Part shown: piece after piece, positions 45,496-55,063 of the stretch
How positions within the stretch are numbered: position 1 is the first letter of the stretch
How the letters are laid out: each line of letters begins with the position of its first letter
NCBI GenBank assembly: GCA_042408595.1
Contig: JBHOQX010000117.1
Location: 1 to 61,815 of the forward strand
Reading direction: 5' to 3'
From: JBHOQX01 sp042408595
Lineage (GTDB): Bacteria > Chloroflexota > Chloroflexia > Chloroflexales > Roseiflexaceae
Length of the DNA stretch: 61,815 nucleotides
The notes under the pieces: model-generated
The model's database searches: none
What the model was told of the DNA's origin: nothing
Seen by the model: the letters and a program-made list of their open reading frames with translations, nothing else
Position numbers and translations under genes: made by a program

Positions 45496-46446
45496 TCAGT
45501 AGCCGGCGTGTTTGTCCACGACGTTCAGCAGCGGCTCGCCGGCGCGGAAGCGGCGCAAGTTCTCCAGGAACAGGGCAGCCACGCGGGCACGGATGTGCGG
45601 CGACGACCAGGAGATGTGCGGCGTGATCCAGATGTTCGGCGCGCGCCAGAGAGGATGGGCGGGCGGGAGCGGCTCTTCCGGCAGCGCGTCGAGGGCCGCG
45701 CCGCCAAGCCGCCCGTCGTGGAGCGCGGCCAGGAGCGCGTCGGTGTCCACGATCTGGCCGCGGGCGATGTTGATCAGATAGGCGCCCGGCTTGACGCGCG
45801 CCAGCGCCGCGGCGTCCACCATGCCGCGCGTCGCCGCGGTCAGCGGCGCGCAGATGACGATCACATCGGCCTCGGGCAGCAGGTCGCGCCACCCGCCCTC
45901 GCCGACGACCTGGGCGACCCCCTCGGCCGGGGCGGGCCGGCGGCGGCTGGCGAGCACGCGCATCCCGAAGGCCGCCGCCCGCCGCGCCACCTCCTGCCCG
46001 ATGCTCCCCAGCCCGATGATCAGCGCAGTCTTGCCGTGGAGCTCATCCAGCCGCAGCGCCTCGCCGCGCGCCCAGGCGTCCTCGGGAGTGAGCGCGGCCA
46101 GGTCGCGGGCGCGCTTGACATGCGCCAGCATCAGCATCAGCACGAACTCGGCGATCGGGATGGCGTTCACCCCCGCCGAGTTGGTGACGGTGATGTCGCG
46201 GGCGAGCACCGCTGGCACGAGCACTTCGTCTACGCCGACGCTGGGAGTATGCAGCCAGCGGACGCGCGGTGCGGCCGCCAGGATGCGCTCCAGGGTTTCA
46301 GGAGGCATCCACCAGCGGAAGAACACCTCGGCGTCGCTCAAGTCGCCGTCCGGCACGCCCGCGCCGTCGAGCCGCACGACGGCGACCTCCGGCGGGAGTT
46401 GCGGCTCGACGCGCCCGGCGATGACCTGGGGAAGGATCAGCTTCAT
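45496..46446 (-). CDS. D-2-hydroxyacid dehydrogenase
   Basis: The 316-residue NAD-dependent enzyme has the cofactor motif GLGSIGQEVARRAAAFG, ICAPLTAATRGMVDAAALARVKPGAYLINIARGQIVD (substrate Arg after NIA), LDALPEEPLPPAHPLW (catalytic Glu) and ITPHISWSSP (catalytic His). It covers the whole family fold. The oxidised substrate (glycerate, phosphoglycerate or another 2-hydroxyacid) cannot be told from sequence; the absence of an ACT domain argues against classical SerA. Confidence 0.92.
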   Translation of the reverse strand: MKLILPQVIAGRVEPQLPPEVAVVRLDGAGVPDGDLSDAEVFFRWWMPPETLERILAAAPRVRWLHTPSVGVDEVLVPAVLARDITVTNSAGVNAIPIAEFVLMLMLAHVKRARDLAALTPEDAWARGEALRLDELHGKTALIIGLGSIGQEVARRAAAFGMRVLASRRRPAPAEGVAQVVGEGGWRDLLPEADVIVICAPLTAATRGMVDAAALARVKPGAYLINIARGQIVDTDALLAALHDGRLGGAALDALPEEPLPPAHPLWRAPNIWITPHISWSSPHIRARVAALFLENLRRFRAGEPLLNVVDKHAGY

Positions 46447-46516
46447 GCGTCATCTGTCTAGGCTCAAAGGCGAAGCTCAGGGGCACCACCACGGCGCGCA
46501 GGCTTGAGCGCGCCAC

Positions 46517-47257
46517 TCAGGAGATGCTCTCCCCCGGCCGCAGCGCGACCACGTCGCAGACCACGCCGAACTCCGTCAGGTGCTCGCGCAGCGCCTCCGG
46601 CGTGCCATGCAGCAGCGGGAAGGTGCCGTAGTGGCCGGGAATGGCAAAGCGCGGGCGGATGAGCTTCAGAGCGTAGGCGGCCTGGCGCGGGTCCATCGTG
46701 AAGTGGTCGCCGATCGGCAGGATGACAACATCCGGCTGGTACAGCTCGCCGACGATCTGCATATCGCTCGTCACCGCCGTGTCGCCGGTCGCGTAGATCG
46801 TGAAGCCGTTCTCCATCCGCAGGACGTACCCCGCAGCGGTGCCCATGTAAACGGTGTGCCCATTGTCGCTGAAGCTGCTACTGTGGATGGCGTTCGTCAT
46901 CGTCGCGCGGATGCCGGCGATCTCCACCGTGCCGCCCTTGTTGAAGCCGACGCACCGATCCTCCGGCACGCCCTTCGAGACCAGCCAGCCGGTGATGTCG
47001 TAGATCGACGCGATCTTCGCGTCGGTGGCCGTCGCGAGGCGCAGCAGATCGGCGATATGGTCGAAGTGGCCGTGGGTGATAAAGATCGCGTCGAGCCCTT
47101 CCTGTTCGAGGCGCTGCGCCGTGCCAGGGGGACATGTCGGGTGCCCGCCGGTATCCAGCCAGGGATCGATCAGCAGACGCTTGCCGCCCGGGCTGACAAT
47201 ATGGAACGTCCCATGCCCGAGCCAGGTGATGGCTGTATTCCCGCCAAGCGTTGTCAT
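46517..47257 (-). CDS. UPF0173 metal-dependent hydrolase (metallo-beta-lactamase fold)
   Basis: The 246-residue protein begins ITWLGHGTFHIVSPGGKRLLIDPWLD and has the metal motif ITHGHFDHIADLLRLA (HxHxDH), then AIHSSSF, YATGDTAV, ILPIGDHFTMDPRQAAYALKLI and AIPGHYGTFPLL. This is the UPF0173/UlaG-like group with unknown substrates. AAAGGAG lies 7 nt before the ATG. Its promoter (TATACT at 47383-47378) is separated from the gene by a large hairpin-forming inverted repeat. Confidence 0.92.
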   Translation of the reverse strand: MTTLGGNTAITWLGHGTFHIVSPGGKRLLIDPWLDTGGHPTCPPGTAQRLEQEGLDAIFITHGHFDHIADLLRLATATDAKIASIYDITGWLVSKGVPEDRCVGFNKGGTVEIAGIRATMTNAIHSSSFSDNGHTVYMGTAAGYVLRMENGFTIYATGDTAVTSDMQIVGELYQPDVVILPIGDHFTMDPRQAAYALKLIRPRFAIPGHYGTFPLLHGTPEALREHLTEFGVVCDVVALRPGESIS

Positions 47258-47274
47258 AGGTCGCTCCTTTCACA

Positions 47275-47358
47275 GACGGGACGTACCCGGCCGGAGAGGT
47301 GCGGAGGTTTTGCCGCCCGCCCCGCCTCCGCGCTGCGAACGGCCGCGTACGTCCTGTC
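47275..47358. repeat. 84-bp inverted repeat in the UPF0173 leader
   Basis: GACGGGACGTACCCGGCCG (47275-47293) faces CGGCCGCGTACGTCCTGTC (47340-47358), matching at 17 of 19 positions. Inner GGAGG/CCTCC tracts extend the fold. It lies in the mRNA leader if the promoter at 47378 is used. Confidence 0.6.
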
Positions 47359-47377
47359 ACTATGGCCTCTCTCCTTG

Positions 47378-47383
47378 AGTATA
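47378..47383 (-). promoter_or_regulatory. Extended -10 of the UPF0173 gene
   Basis: On the minus strand TGCTATACT is a TGn-extended -10, about 120 nt before the ATG. No good -35 is visible. Confidence 0.45.
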
Positions 47384-47540
47384 GCACCGATGAAGGCCGC
47401 GTGCAGGGGAGACATGCGGACGGCGGATGGGCGACGCCAGGCTCAGGGCCACGTGCTGGTGCGGGGGCTGCTGTTCGCACTCCCCCGCTCACCATTGCCA
47501 TGTCGGTCAAGAACCCTGGTACGAAAGTTGCCATGATCGC

Positions 47541-47636
47541 TATGAGGAGCCATCTGCAACGGGGCGGTGTGGCGGGCGCAGCTCTCCAAGACTCTTGGTT
47601 GCTGCCGCGCGGTCGGCGGCGCAGGATGTCCACTGA
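47541..47636. repeat. Palindromic element, partial copy B1
   Basis: The left arm TGAGGAGCCATCTGCAACG and the following ggggcggtgtggcgggcgca match copy B2 closely, then diverge. It is truncated where B2 starts, suggesting tandem or nested insertion. Confidence 0.65.
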
Positions 47637-47793
47637 GAAGCTGTCTGCAACGGGGCGGTGTGGCGGGCGCAGCCCTCCAAAATCCCTGCTGCTCCGCTAC
47701 GCGGTCGGCGGCTGCGCTGCCGACCGCGTAGCGGGGGAGGATGGCGTCTGGGGGCCTGCGGCCCCCGACACCCCTGCTGGGCGCGTTGCAGAC
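47634..47793. repeat. Dispersed palindromic element, copy B2 (most complete)
   Basis: The left end TGAGAAGCTGTCTGCAACG and right end GCGTTGCAGAC are inverted copies. The centre has a 13-bp perfect stem CTACGCGGTCGGC / GCCGACCGCGTAG (47697-47731). Relative to copy A the stem bases differ but remain paired. Confidence 0.78.
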
Positions 47794-47900
47794 ATAAGGG
47801 CCTGTGGTCCCCCAACGCCCCCGTCAGAAGCTAACAGGCAGCCTCTGCGGAATCGGCCTGCTACCCCGACGGCCATGTGCGGCCACGAAGGAGGGGAATC

Positions 47901-48224
47901 ATGGAATTCGCGATCAACGGAACCACGTTCTCACTGATTGAGTTCATTGTCTGGTTGCTGGTCGGCGCGATCGTCGGCGCTGTCGCCCAGGCGCTGGTCG
48001 GCTACAGCCCGGGCGGCCTGCTGCTGTCGATCGTCATCGGCCTGCTCGGCGCATTTCTCGGCGCGTGGCTCGCCCGACAGCTCGGCCTGCCGCAGCTGCT
48101 GGTGTTCCGCTTCGGCGACGTGCGATTCGAGCTTGTGTGGGCGGTCCTCGGCGCGGTGATTCTTGTCGGGCTCCTGAGTCTCGTCCGCCGGCCATATTCC
48201 CGGCGCAGGCGCATCATCCGGTAA
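47901..48224 (+). CDS. GlsB/YeaQ/YmgE-family small membrane protein
   Basis: The 107-residue protein has three hydrophobic segments with Gly-rich packing (WLLVGAIVGAVAQALVG, LLLSIVIGLLGAFLGAWLARQL, VWAVLGAVILVGLLSLV), the pattern of the transglycosylase-associated PF04226 family, which is often stress-induced in enterobacteria. AGGAGGGG stands just before the ATG. A basic tail (RRPYSRRRRIIR) sets the orientation. The function is unknown. Confidence 0.85.
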   Translation: MEFAINGTTFSLIEFIVWLLVGAIVGAVAQALVGYSPGGLLLSIVIGLLGAFLGAWLARQLGLPQLLVFRFGDVRFELVWAVLGAVILVGLLSLVRRPYSRRRRIIR

Positions 48225-48411
48225 AAAGGGTGTGCCGGCGCGTCAGCCCGCTGCCCGCCGCGCGGCCATCCGCGCCGGCGCAGGCGCGGTTGCATGGCGC
48301 GCCTCGCTGCGCCGGCGGCACTGTCGGTACGGCGAGGCCGAAGCCGCAGGCAGGCCGCTGGAAGCGCGCCAAGGACATTCCAACAGTCCTCTAACACTCC
48401 GTTAGTGAACA

Positions 48412-48463
48412 AAATATCTCCTTCTGGTAAGCTGATCACAGCATTATTCAGGAGGAGATATTT
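48412..48463 (+). promoter_or_regulatory. Stem covering the clpB ribosome-binding site
   Basis: Bases 48412-48427 pair with 48448-48463 over 16 bp (two G-U pairs, otherwise perfect; core AAATATCTCCT with AGGAGATATTT), closing a 20-nt loop. The 3' arm contains the AGGAGGAG Shine-Dalgarno and ends 3 nt before the ATG. It would block translation if transcribed as one piece. The promoter position is not known; a weak -10-like CATTAT lies inside the loop. Confidence 0.6.
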
Positions 48464-48466
48464 GCC

Positions 48467-51076
<2,610 letters not shown>

Positions 51077-51100
51077 GCACAGAGGGCGGACGCGAGACGC

Positions 51101-51144
51101 GACGGGCGCGGGGCGCAGAACCTGGACTGCGCCCCGCGCCCGTC
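51101..51144. terminator. Perfect 18-bp GC hairpin between convergent genes
   Basis: GACGGGCGCGGGGCGCAG (51101-51118) pairs perfectly with CTGCGCCCCGCGCCCGTC (51127-51144) across an 8-nt loop. It sits 25 nt after clpB and 20 nt after the M48 gene on the other strand. No T-tract exists on either side, so it may end both transcripts in a T-independent way or protect 3' ends. Confidence 0.6.
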
Positions 51145-51164
51145 ACACGTATAGGGGTGTTCGC

Positions 51165-52004
51165 TTACTTCTTCAAACGATCCTGCACGCCGTTCGGGAA
51201 CTGCTCCTTGATCGCCTGCTGAATCTGCTCGATGCGGTGATCGGGGCTCGGGTGCGTGCTGAAAAACTCGGGCGGCTGCGCCCCCCCACCCGCCTGCTCC
51301 AGCTTCTGCATCACGCTGATCATGGCGCGCGGGTCGTAGCCGGCCTGCGCCATATACCGCACCCCGTTCTTGTCGGCCTCCAACTCATCGCCACGCCCAT
51401 AGCGCATGTTGACCATCTGGCCGATGAGCTGGGCGACCTGCGCGCTCCCCGCGCTCTGCGGGTTGTTCGGGTCGTAGGTCGCCAGCACCGCCGCGCCGGT
51501 CAGCTCCTCGGTAAGCTGGATGCGCGCCGCCTGCTCGGCCGAGTGCCGCCCGACGACGTGGAAGATCTCGTGCGATAACACACCGGCGAGCTCGCCCTCG
51601 CTCTGGAGCAGGCGCAGCAGCCCCTCGGTGACAAAGATCTGGCCCCCCGGCAGGGCGAAGGCGTTGACCGTCTGCTGGTCCGCCAGGACGTGGAATTCGA
51701 AGGGATAGGGCGACTTCCCCGCGTCCGATGCCGTCACAATCGCGCTGCCGATGCGCTGAACCGTCGCCTGAGCTTCCTGGTTCGCGCTCAGGCCGCCGTA
51801 CTGCGCCGCCATCTCCGGCGCGGCCTGGCGCCCCAGGCCGATCTCCTGCTCAACCGTCATGGAGATATGCTGCGTCTCCTTGGTGACCGGATTGATCTGG
51901 CGGGCGCCAACATAGCCAACCAGCGAGATGATGACGATCAACAGCGCGATAACGAGGCGGCCGCCGATGCGGCCGCCCCCCGGACGCCTGAGCGTGCCAA
52001 ACAT
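51165..52004 (-). CDS. M48-family zinc metalloprotease
   Basis: The 279-residue protein has an N-terminal membrane helix (about 15-34) and an outward peptidase domain with VLSHEIFHVVGRHSA (HExxH) and the third ligand in GRGDELEADKNGVRYM. NAFALPGGQIFVTEGLL and the C-terminal FSTHPSPDHRIEQI are typical of M48/BepA-like peptidases, which clear misfolded envelope proteins. It is convergent with clpB. GAGG precedes the ATG. Confidence 0.92.
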   Translation of the reverse strand: MFGTLRRPGGGRIGGRLVIALLIVIISLVGYVGARQINPVTKETQHISMTVEQEIGLGRQAAPEMAAQYGGLSANQEAQATVQRIGSAIVTASDAGKSPYPFEFHVLADQQTVNAFALPGGQIFVTEGLLRLLQSEGELAGVLSHEIFHVVGRHSAEQAARIQLTEELTGAAVLATYDPNNPQSAGSAQVAQLIGQMVNMRYGRGDELEADKNGVRYMAQAGYDPRAMISVMQKLEQAGGGAQPPEFFSTHPSPDHRIEQIQQAIKEQFPNGVQDRLKK

Positions 52005-52191
52005 AGCTGTGCCTCACACTGGGCTGCGGGCGCCTGAGCGCGCATCCGCAGCGAGGGCCGGTCGTTCCGCGAGGCGCAATGCATAAAACGTGCCAGCGCG
52101 CACGCGGCATCCGTCTCCCGACTCGCGGCGAAGCGCCCGAAGGAAGGCGCTCCTGTCGCTTCGCCGCCTCGTGCACTTCGTCGCGCTGCTG

Positions 52192-54474
52192 CTACCGTCC
52201 AGGCGGCCGGGAGAGCAAGTCGGCAAGCAGCCGCTCGGACGACGCGCGGGCGCGGCGGCGGCGCTGGATGCGCCGCCAGGCAAACCCGGCCAGTGCGCCG
52301 GCCAGCAGTGCCGCCGCAACGCCCGTGGCGATCCACAGGGTGTGGGCGAGTTGCCGCACGCGCTCAGCCGTCTGATGTACCGCGTTGATCCCGCTGATAT
52401 CGCCGCGCGCGATCCGCTGATGCACCTGCTGTGCGTGTTCCGCCGGGCCGCTCGCCAGGAGCCAGGCGGCGGCCGCCACCATGGGGTCGTCGCCGGCGCG
52501 CAGCCGGATCGCTTCGAGGTGCGCTAGCCGCTGTTCGAGCTCCGTGACCCTGGCATTGGCCGCCTCGACACTCTCGCGTAGCGCTTCGCCCCAGACGCCA
52601 TCGCACGCCTCACCGGCCAGGGTACAGACGTCGGCCAGCCTGCGCCCACGGTTCGCCTGCTCTTCCAGCTCTCCGGCGCGCCGTGCGATCGCTGCCAGGT
52701 CGCCGCTCGCCAGCGCGGCGTGGAACGACGCACGGCAGGCATCGGCCGCCGCGCCGCAGGAGGCCACAATCACGCGCGCTCGGCGGAGCTGCTGCTGGAG
52801 CGATCGCTGCGCGGCAGCCGCGCCGGCGAGATCGCCCTTGCGCAGCGGGCCGGCCCAGAGGGTGTGGCAACTATCGGCCTGGGCGCCGCACGCCGCGCGG
52901 ATGTCATCCGCCTGCCGCAAGACTTCCCTGAGCGCCGCAATCGTCGCGGCCGCGCCCTGATCGCCCTGGGTGGTGTATGCCGTGACCCAGAGACTGCGGC
53001 AACTGGCGCGCAGGTCACCGCATTGGGCCTCGAGGCTGGCGGCGCCGTCCAGCACCGGGCCAGCGGCGGCGATTCTGGCGGCCGCCGCGCGCAGGTCGCC
53101 ACGCATCCAGTCCTCGGGCCAGTCGCGGGCGCAGGTCAGGCCGAGCGGGGTGCAGCGCTTCTTGAGCGCCATGCCGGTGCGCAACACCGCCCGCGCCTGT
53201 GCGATCGGCGGCGCCTGTGCGGCATCGAGGCCAGCCGCCGCGTCGGAGAGCCATTGCGGCATGGCGAATCCGGCGGCGGCGGCCTCTTCCGAAAGACCGC
53301 GATAGGCCGGCAGGAGGATCTCGTTCGCCGCCCGCAGTTGCGCCGCCCGCTCGGCGACGCCCTCCGGCGACTCGTTCGGTTCGAGCCAGGGGGTGAGGCA
53401 GGCAAGCCGGAGTTGGCCGCAGGTCAGCGCGGCGACTCGCGCCTGGCCGAACATCTCGGCGAGGGATGCCAGCCACGGCTGGACAGCGCGAATATCCGTC
53501 AGCTCCAGGGTACCGGCGCGCCAACGCTCGACGGCACGGGCGACCGCCTCCGGGAGGGGTGCGTTCAGCGCCCGGCTATGGATGAGCGTCTGGCGCAGCG
53601 GCTGATGGATGCGTCCCCAGGCCACGGCGATCGGATCGCTTTCCGGGAGAACATGCCGGGCAAAGAGCGCGTAGACATCGTGCCCACCCGCTTCGAGCGC
53701 GACCATCAGCCGGCGGCTGTCGACACGGGCCATGCCAGTGCTGAGTTGCTGCAAGGTATCGCGCAGGACCGTCCCGCCGGCGATCCGGTCGATCTGGCGG
53801 AAGACGCGCGCGCCGAGGCGATAGGGACAATTGACCGGCGCCTGGTTGTCCGGAAGCAGCCGGGCATCCTCGCACCCGGCGTCCTCCCAGGTCGAGCGGT
53901 CGGGCCGGCTCAGATCCGCGACAACGAGCTCGGTCAGGTATTCGGCATAGCCCTCGCGCAGCCAGAGTTCCGCCATCGTCCGGCGGTTGTCCCAGTAGTG
54001 CGTCGCTTCGTGGATGACCGTCCAGTCTTCACTGCGCGGATGGATGTGGATGATGTCGGTGCGGGCCTCGTGGTAACCGTCGAGGCCCTGGTCAAGCATA
54101 TCAGCAGTCGGGTCGACGAGCACATAGCGCGTCGTATCGCCGTACAGCCGCAGGCCGGCATGATGGGCAAGCAGCGGCAGGGCGTGGGCCATCAGATCGA
54201 GCATGGTGCGGGCGCGGGCCGCCTCCGCTTGCGGGGCGCAGATCCAGATCGTCAAAATCTGGCCATCCACCGGGACCTGCACCGAGTCGTAGATGTTGGT
54301 GTCGAGGCCGAGCGCCTCGCGGAGCGACTGGCCGACGCGAACAACGACATTGGTCGGAAAGGTACACTGCGTACCGGCGTGGGGGGAAGACGCTCGGGCG
54401 GGCGCGGCGTGGGCGGGCGCTGGTAGCAGCACCAGGGCGGCGAGGGCGAGGGCGAGAAGCAGTCTGCGGCTCAT
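52192..54474 (-). CDS. Secreted gluzincin-like metalloprotease with C-x6-C tandem repeats and a C-terminal anchor
   Basis: The 760-residue protein has a signal peptide (1-23, cleavage near AHAAPA), a peptidase-MA-like domain with WTVIHEATHYWDNRR (His155, Glu156, His159) and LREGYAEYL (Glu174 as third ligand), and a long helical C-terminal half. In the latter, cysteine pairs spaced C-x6-C occur at 352/359, 441/448, 485/492, 529/536, 573/580 and 617/624; the last five begin exactly 44 residues apart. A membrane helix (about 713-733) and a basic tail follow. The protease should act outside the membrane. The repeat array is not recognised as a known family. Confidence 0.8.
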   Translation of the reverse strand: MSRRLLLALALAALVLLPAPAHAAPARASSPHAGTQCTFPTNVVVRVGQSLREALGLDTNIYDSVQVPVDGQILTIWICAPQAEAARARTMLDLMAHALPLLAHHAGLRLYGDTTRYVLVDPTADMLDQGLDGYHEARTDIIHIHPRSEDWTVIHEATHYWDNRRTMAELWLREGYAEYLTELVVADLSRPDRSTWEDAGCEDARLLPDNQAPVNCPYRLGARVFRQIDRIAGGTVLRDTLQQLSTGMARVDSRRLMVALEAGGHDVYALFARHVLPESDPIAVAWGRIHQPLRQTLIHSRALNAPLPEAVARAVERWRAGTLELTDIRAVQPWLASLAEMFGQARVAALTCGQLRLACLTPWLEPNESPEGVAERAAQLRAANEILLPAYRGLSEEAAAAGFAMPQWLSDAAAGLDAAQAPPIAQARAVLRTGMALKKRCTPLGLTCARDWPEDWMRGDLRAAAARIAAAGPVLDGAASLEAQCGDLRASCRSLWVTAYTTQGDQGAAATIAALREVLRQADDIRAACGAQADSCHTLWAGPLRKGDLAGAAAAQRSLQQQLRRARVIVASCGAAADACRASFHAALASGDLAAIARRAGELEEQANRGRRLADVCTLAGEACDGVWGEALRESVEAANARVTELEQRLAHLEAIRLRAGDDPMVAAAAWLLASGPAEHAQQVHQRIARGDISGINAVHQTAERVRQLAHTLWIATGVAAALLAGALAGFAWRRIQRRRRARASSERLLADLLSRPPGR

Positions 54475-54640
54475 GGCAGCCCTCCATCGGCTCGTATTCG
54501 GTTTTCAGAGCGCATGGACGGGAGCAACGAACGTTCGGTCCGGCGTCTGCATCCGGCTGACGTTTGTGGAGGAAGCGCACGCGGGGCCAGGAACGCATGC
54601 ACGCCCTGCGTCCGTGGTGTGCGCTTCGCGCCGTTGGTGG

Positions 54641-54856
54641 TTACAGGGCCAGAACCACATCTCGCGCAGAACAACTGTCGAGGGCGACGATCAACAGGGT
54701 GATCAGGATGAGGAGCAGCGCGACGGTGAGGCACCCGCCGCCCTGCTGTATTTCCTGATGGACGACAATCACCGGCGGGTCGTAGGGCCGCCGTGGCGGG
54801 CGGAGGAGCAGAACGGCGATGGCAGCCACCAGCAAGACGGTGAGAACGGCTGTCAT
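54641..54856 (-). CDS. Small two-helix membrane protein
   Basis: The 71-residue protein has hydrophobic helices at about 3-18 and 42-60, separated by a short RPPRRPYDPPVIVVHQEIQQGGG loop. The start is strongly supported by AAAGGAGGTG before the ATG, and a near-consensus promoter (54925-54953) drives it. No family is recognised. It is divergent from the RSH-ATPase gene and shares its AT-rich control region, which hints at a functional link. Confidence 0.7.
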   Translation of the reverse strand: MTAVLTVLLVAAIAVLLLRPPRRPYDPPVIVVHQEIQQGGGCLTVALLLILITLLIVALDSCSARDVVLAL

Positions 54857-54896
54857 GGCGCACCTCCTTTCTTGGGCCAGCTTGGTGTAAGCGGCA

Positions 54897-54918
54897 GTAA
54901 GTTTCGATTAAAACTTAC
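54897..54918. promoter_or_regulatory. Inverted repeat downstream of the minus-strand promoter
   Basis: GTAAGTTT (54897-54904) and AAACTTAC (54911-54918) form a perfect 8-bp palindrome with a 6-bp centre, at the start of the small membrane protein transcript. Its outer bases GTAAG/CTTAC recur around the opposite promoter. Confidence 0.6.
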
Positions 54919-54924
54919 AATTCT

Positions 54925-54953
54925 ATCATACTAGATGAGTCCATATCTGTCAA
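54925..54953 (-). promoter_or_regulatory. Near-consensus promoter of the small membrane protein
   Basis: On the minus strand TTGACA (54953-54948), 17 bp, TATGAT (54930-54925), in a clearly AT-rich island. Confidence 0.85.
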
Positions 54954-54982
54954 TACCACAAATGTTTCATGTTGTTTGATCC

Positions 54983-55011
54983 TTGCAATTTGTCTTACGC
55001 AGGCGTATACT
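54983..55011 (+). promoter_or_regulatory. Promoter of the RSH-ATPase gene
   Basis: TTGCAA (54983-54988), 17 bp, TATACT (55006-55011). TCTTAC (54993-54998) and GTAAGA (55017-55022) flank the -10 as an inverted pair that could bind a regulator. The open frame upstream of 55064 overlaps this promoter and is not coding. Confidence 0.8.
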
Positions 55012-55063
55012 TCTTTGTAAGATACTTAGCCGGCTGGCTTCGGTATGTGACAGGCGAGGTCCA

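Larger units (their letters stand above)
47258..47900. other. Repeat-rich intergenic region
   Basis: 643 bp without a gene, holding an inverted repeat (47275-47358), a minus-strand promoter (47378-47383), a partial and a full copy of the palindromic element (47541-47636, 47634-47793) and one more loose element end (CAGGCAGCCTCTGC, near 47837-47850). Confidence 0.65.

Noticed and set aside
48380..48420. Possible CIRCE (HrcA) operator before clpB
   Set aside because: CTAAC-ACTCC-GTTAG is only a 5-bp palindrome and does not match TTAGCACTC-N9-GAGTGCTAA.
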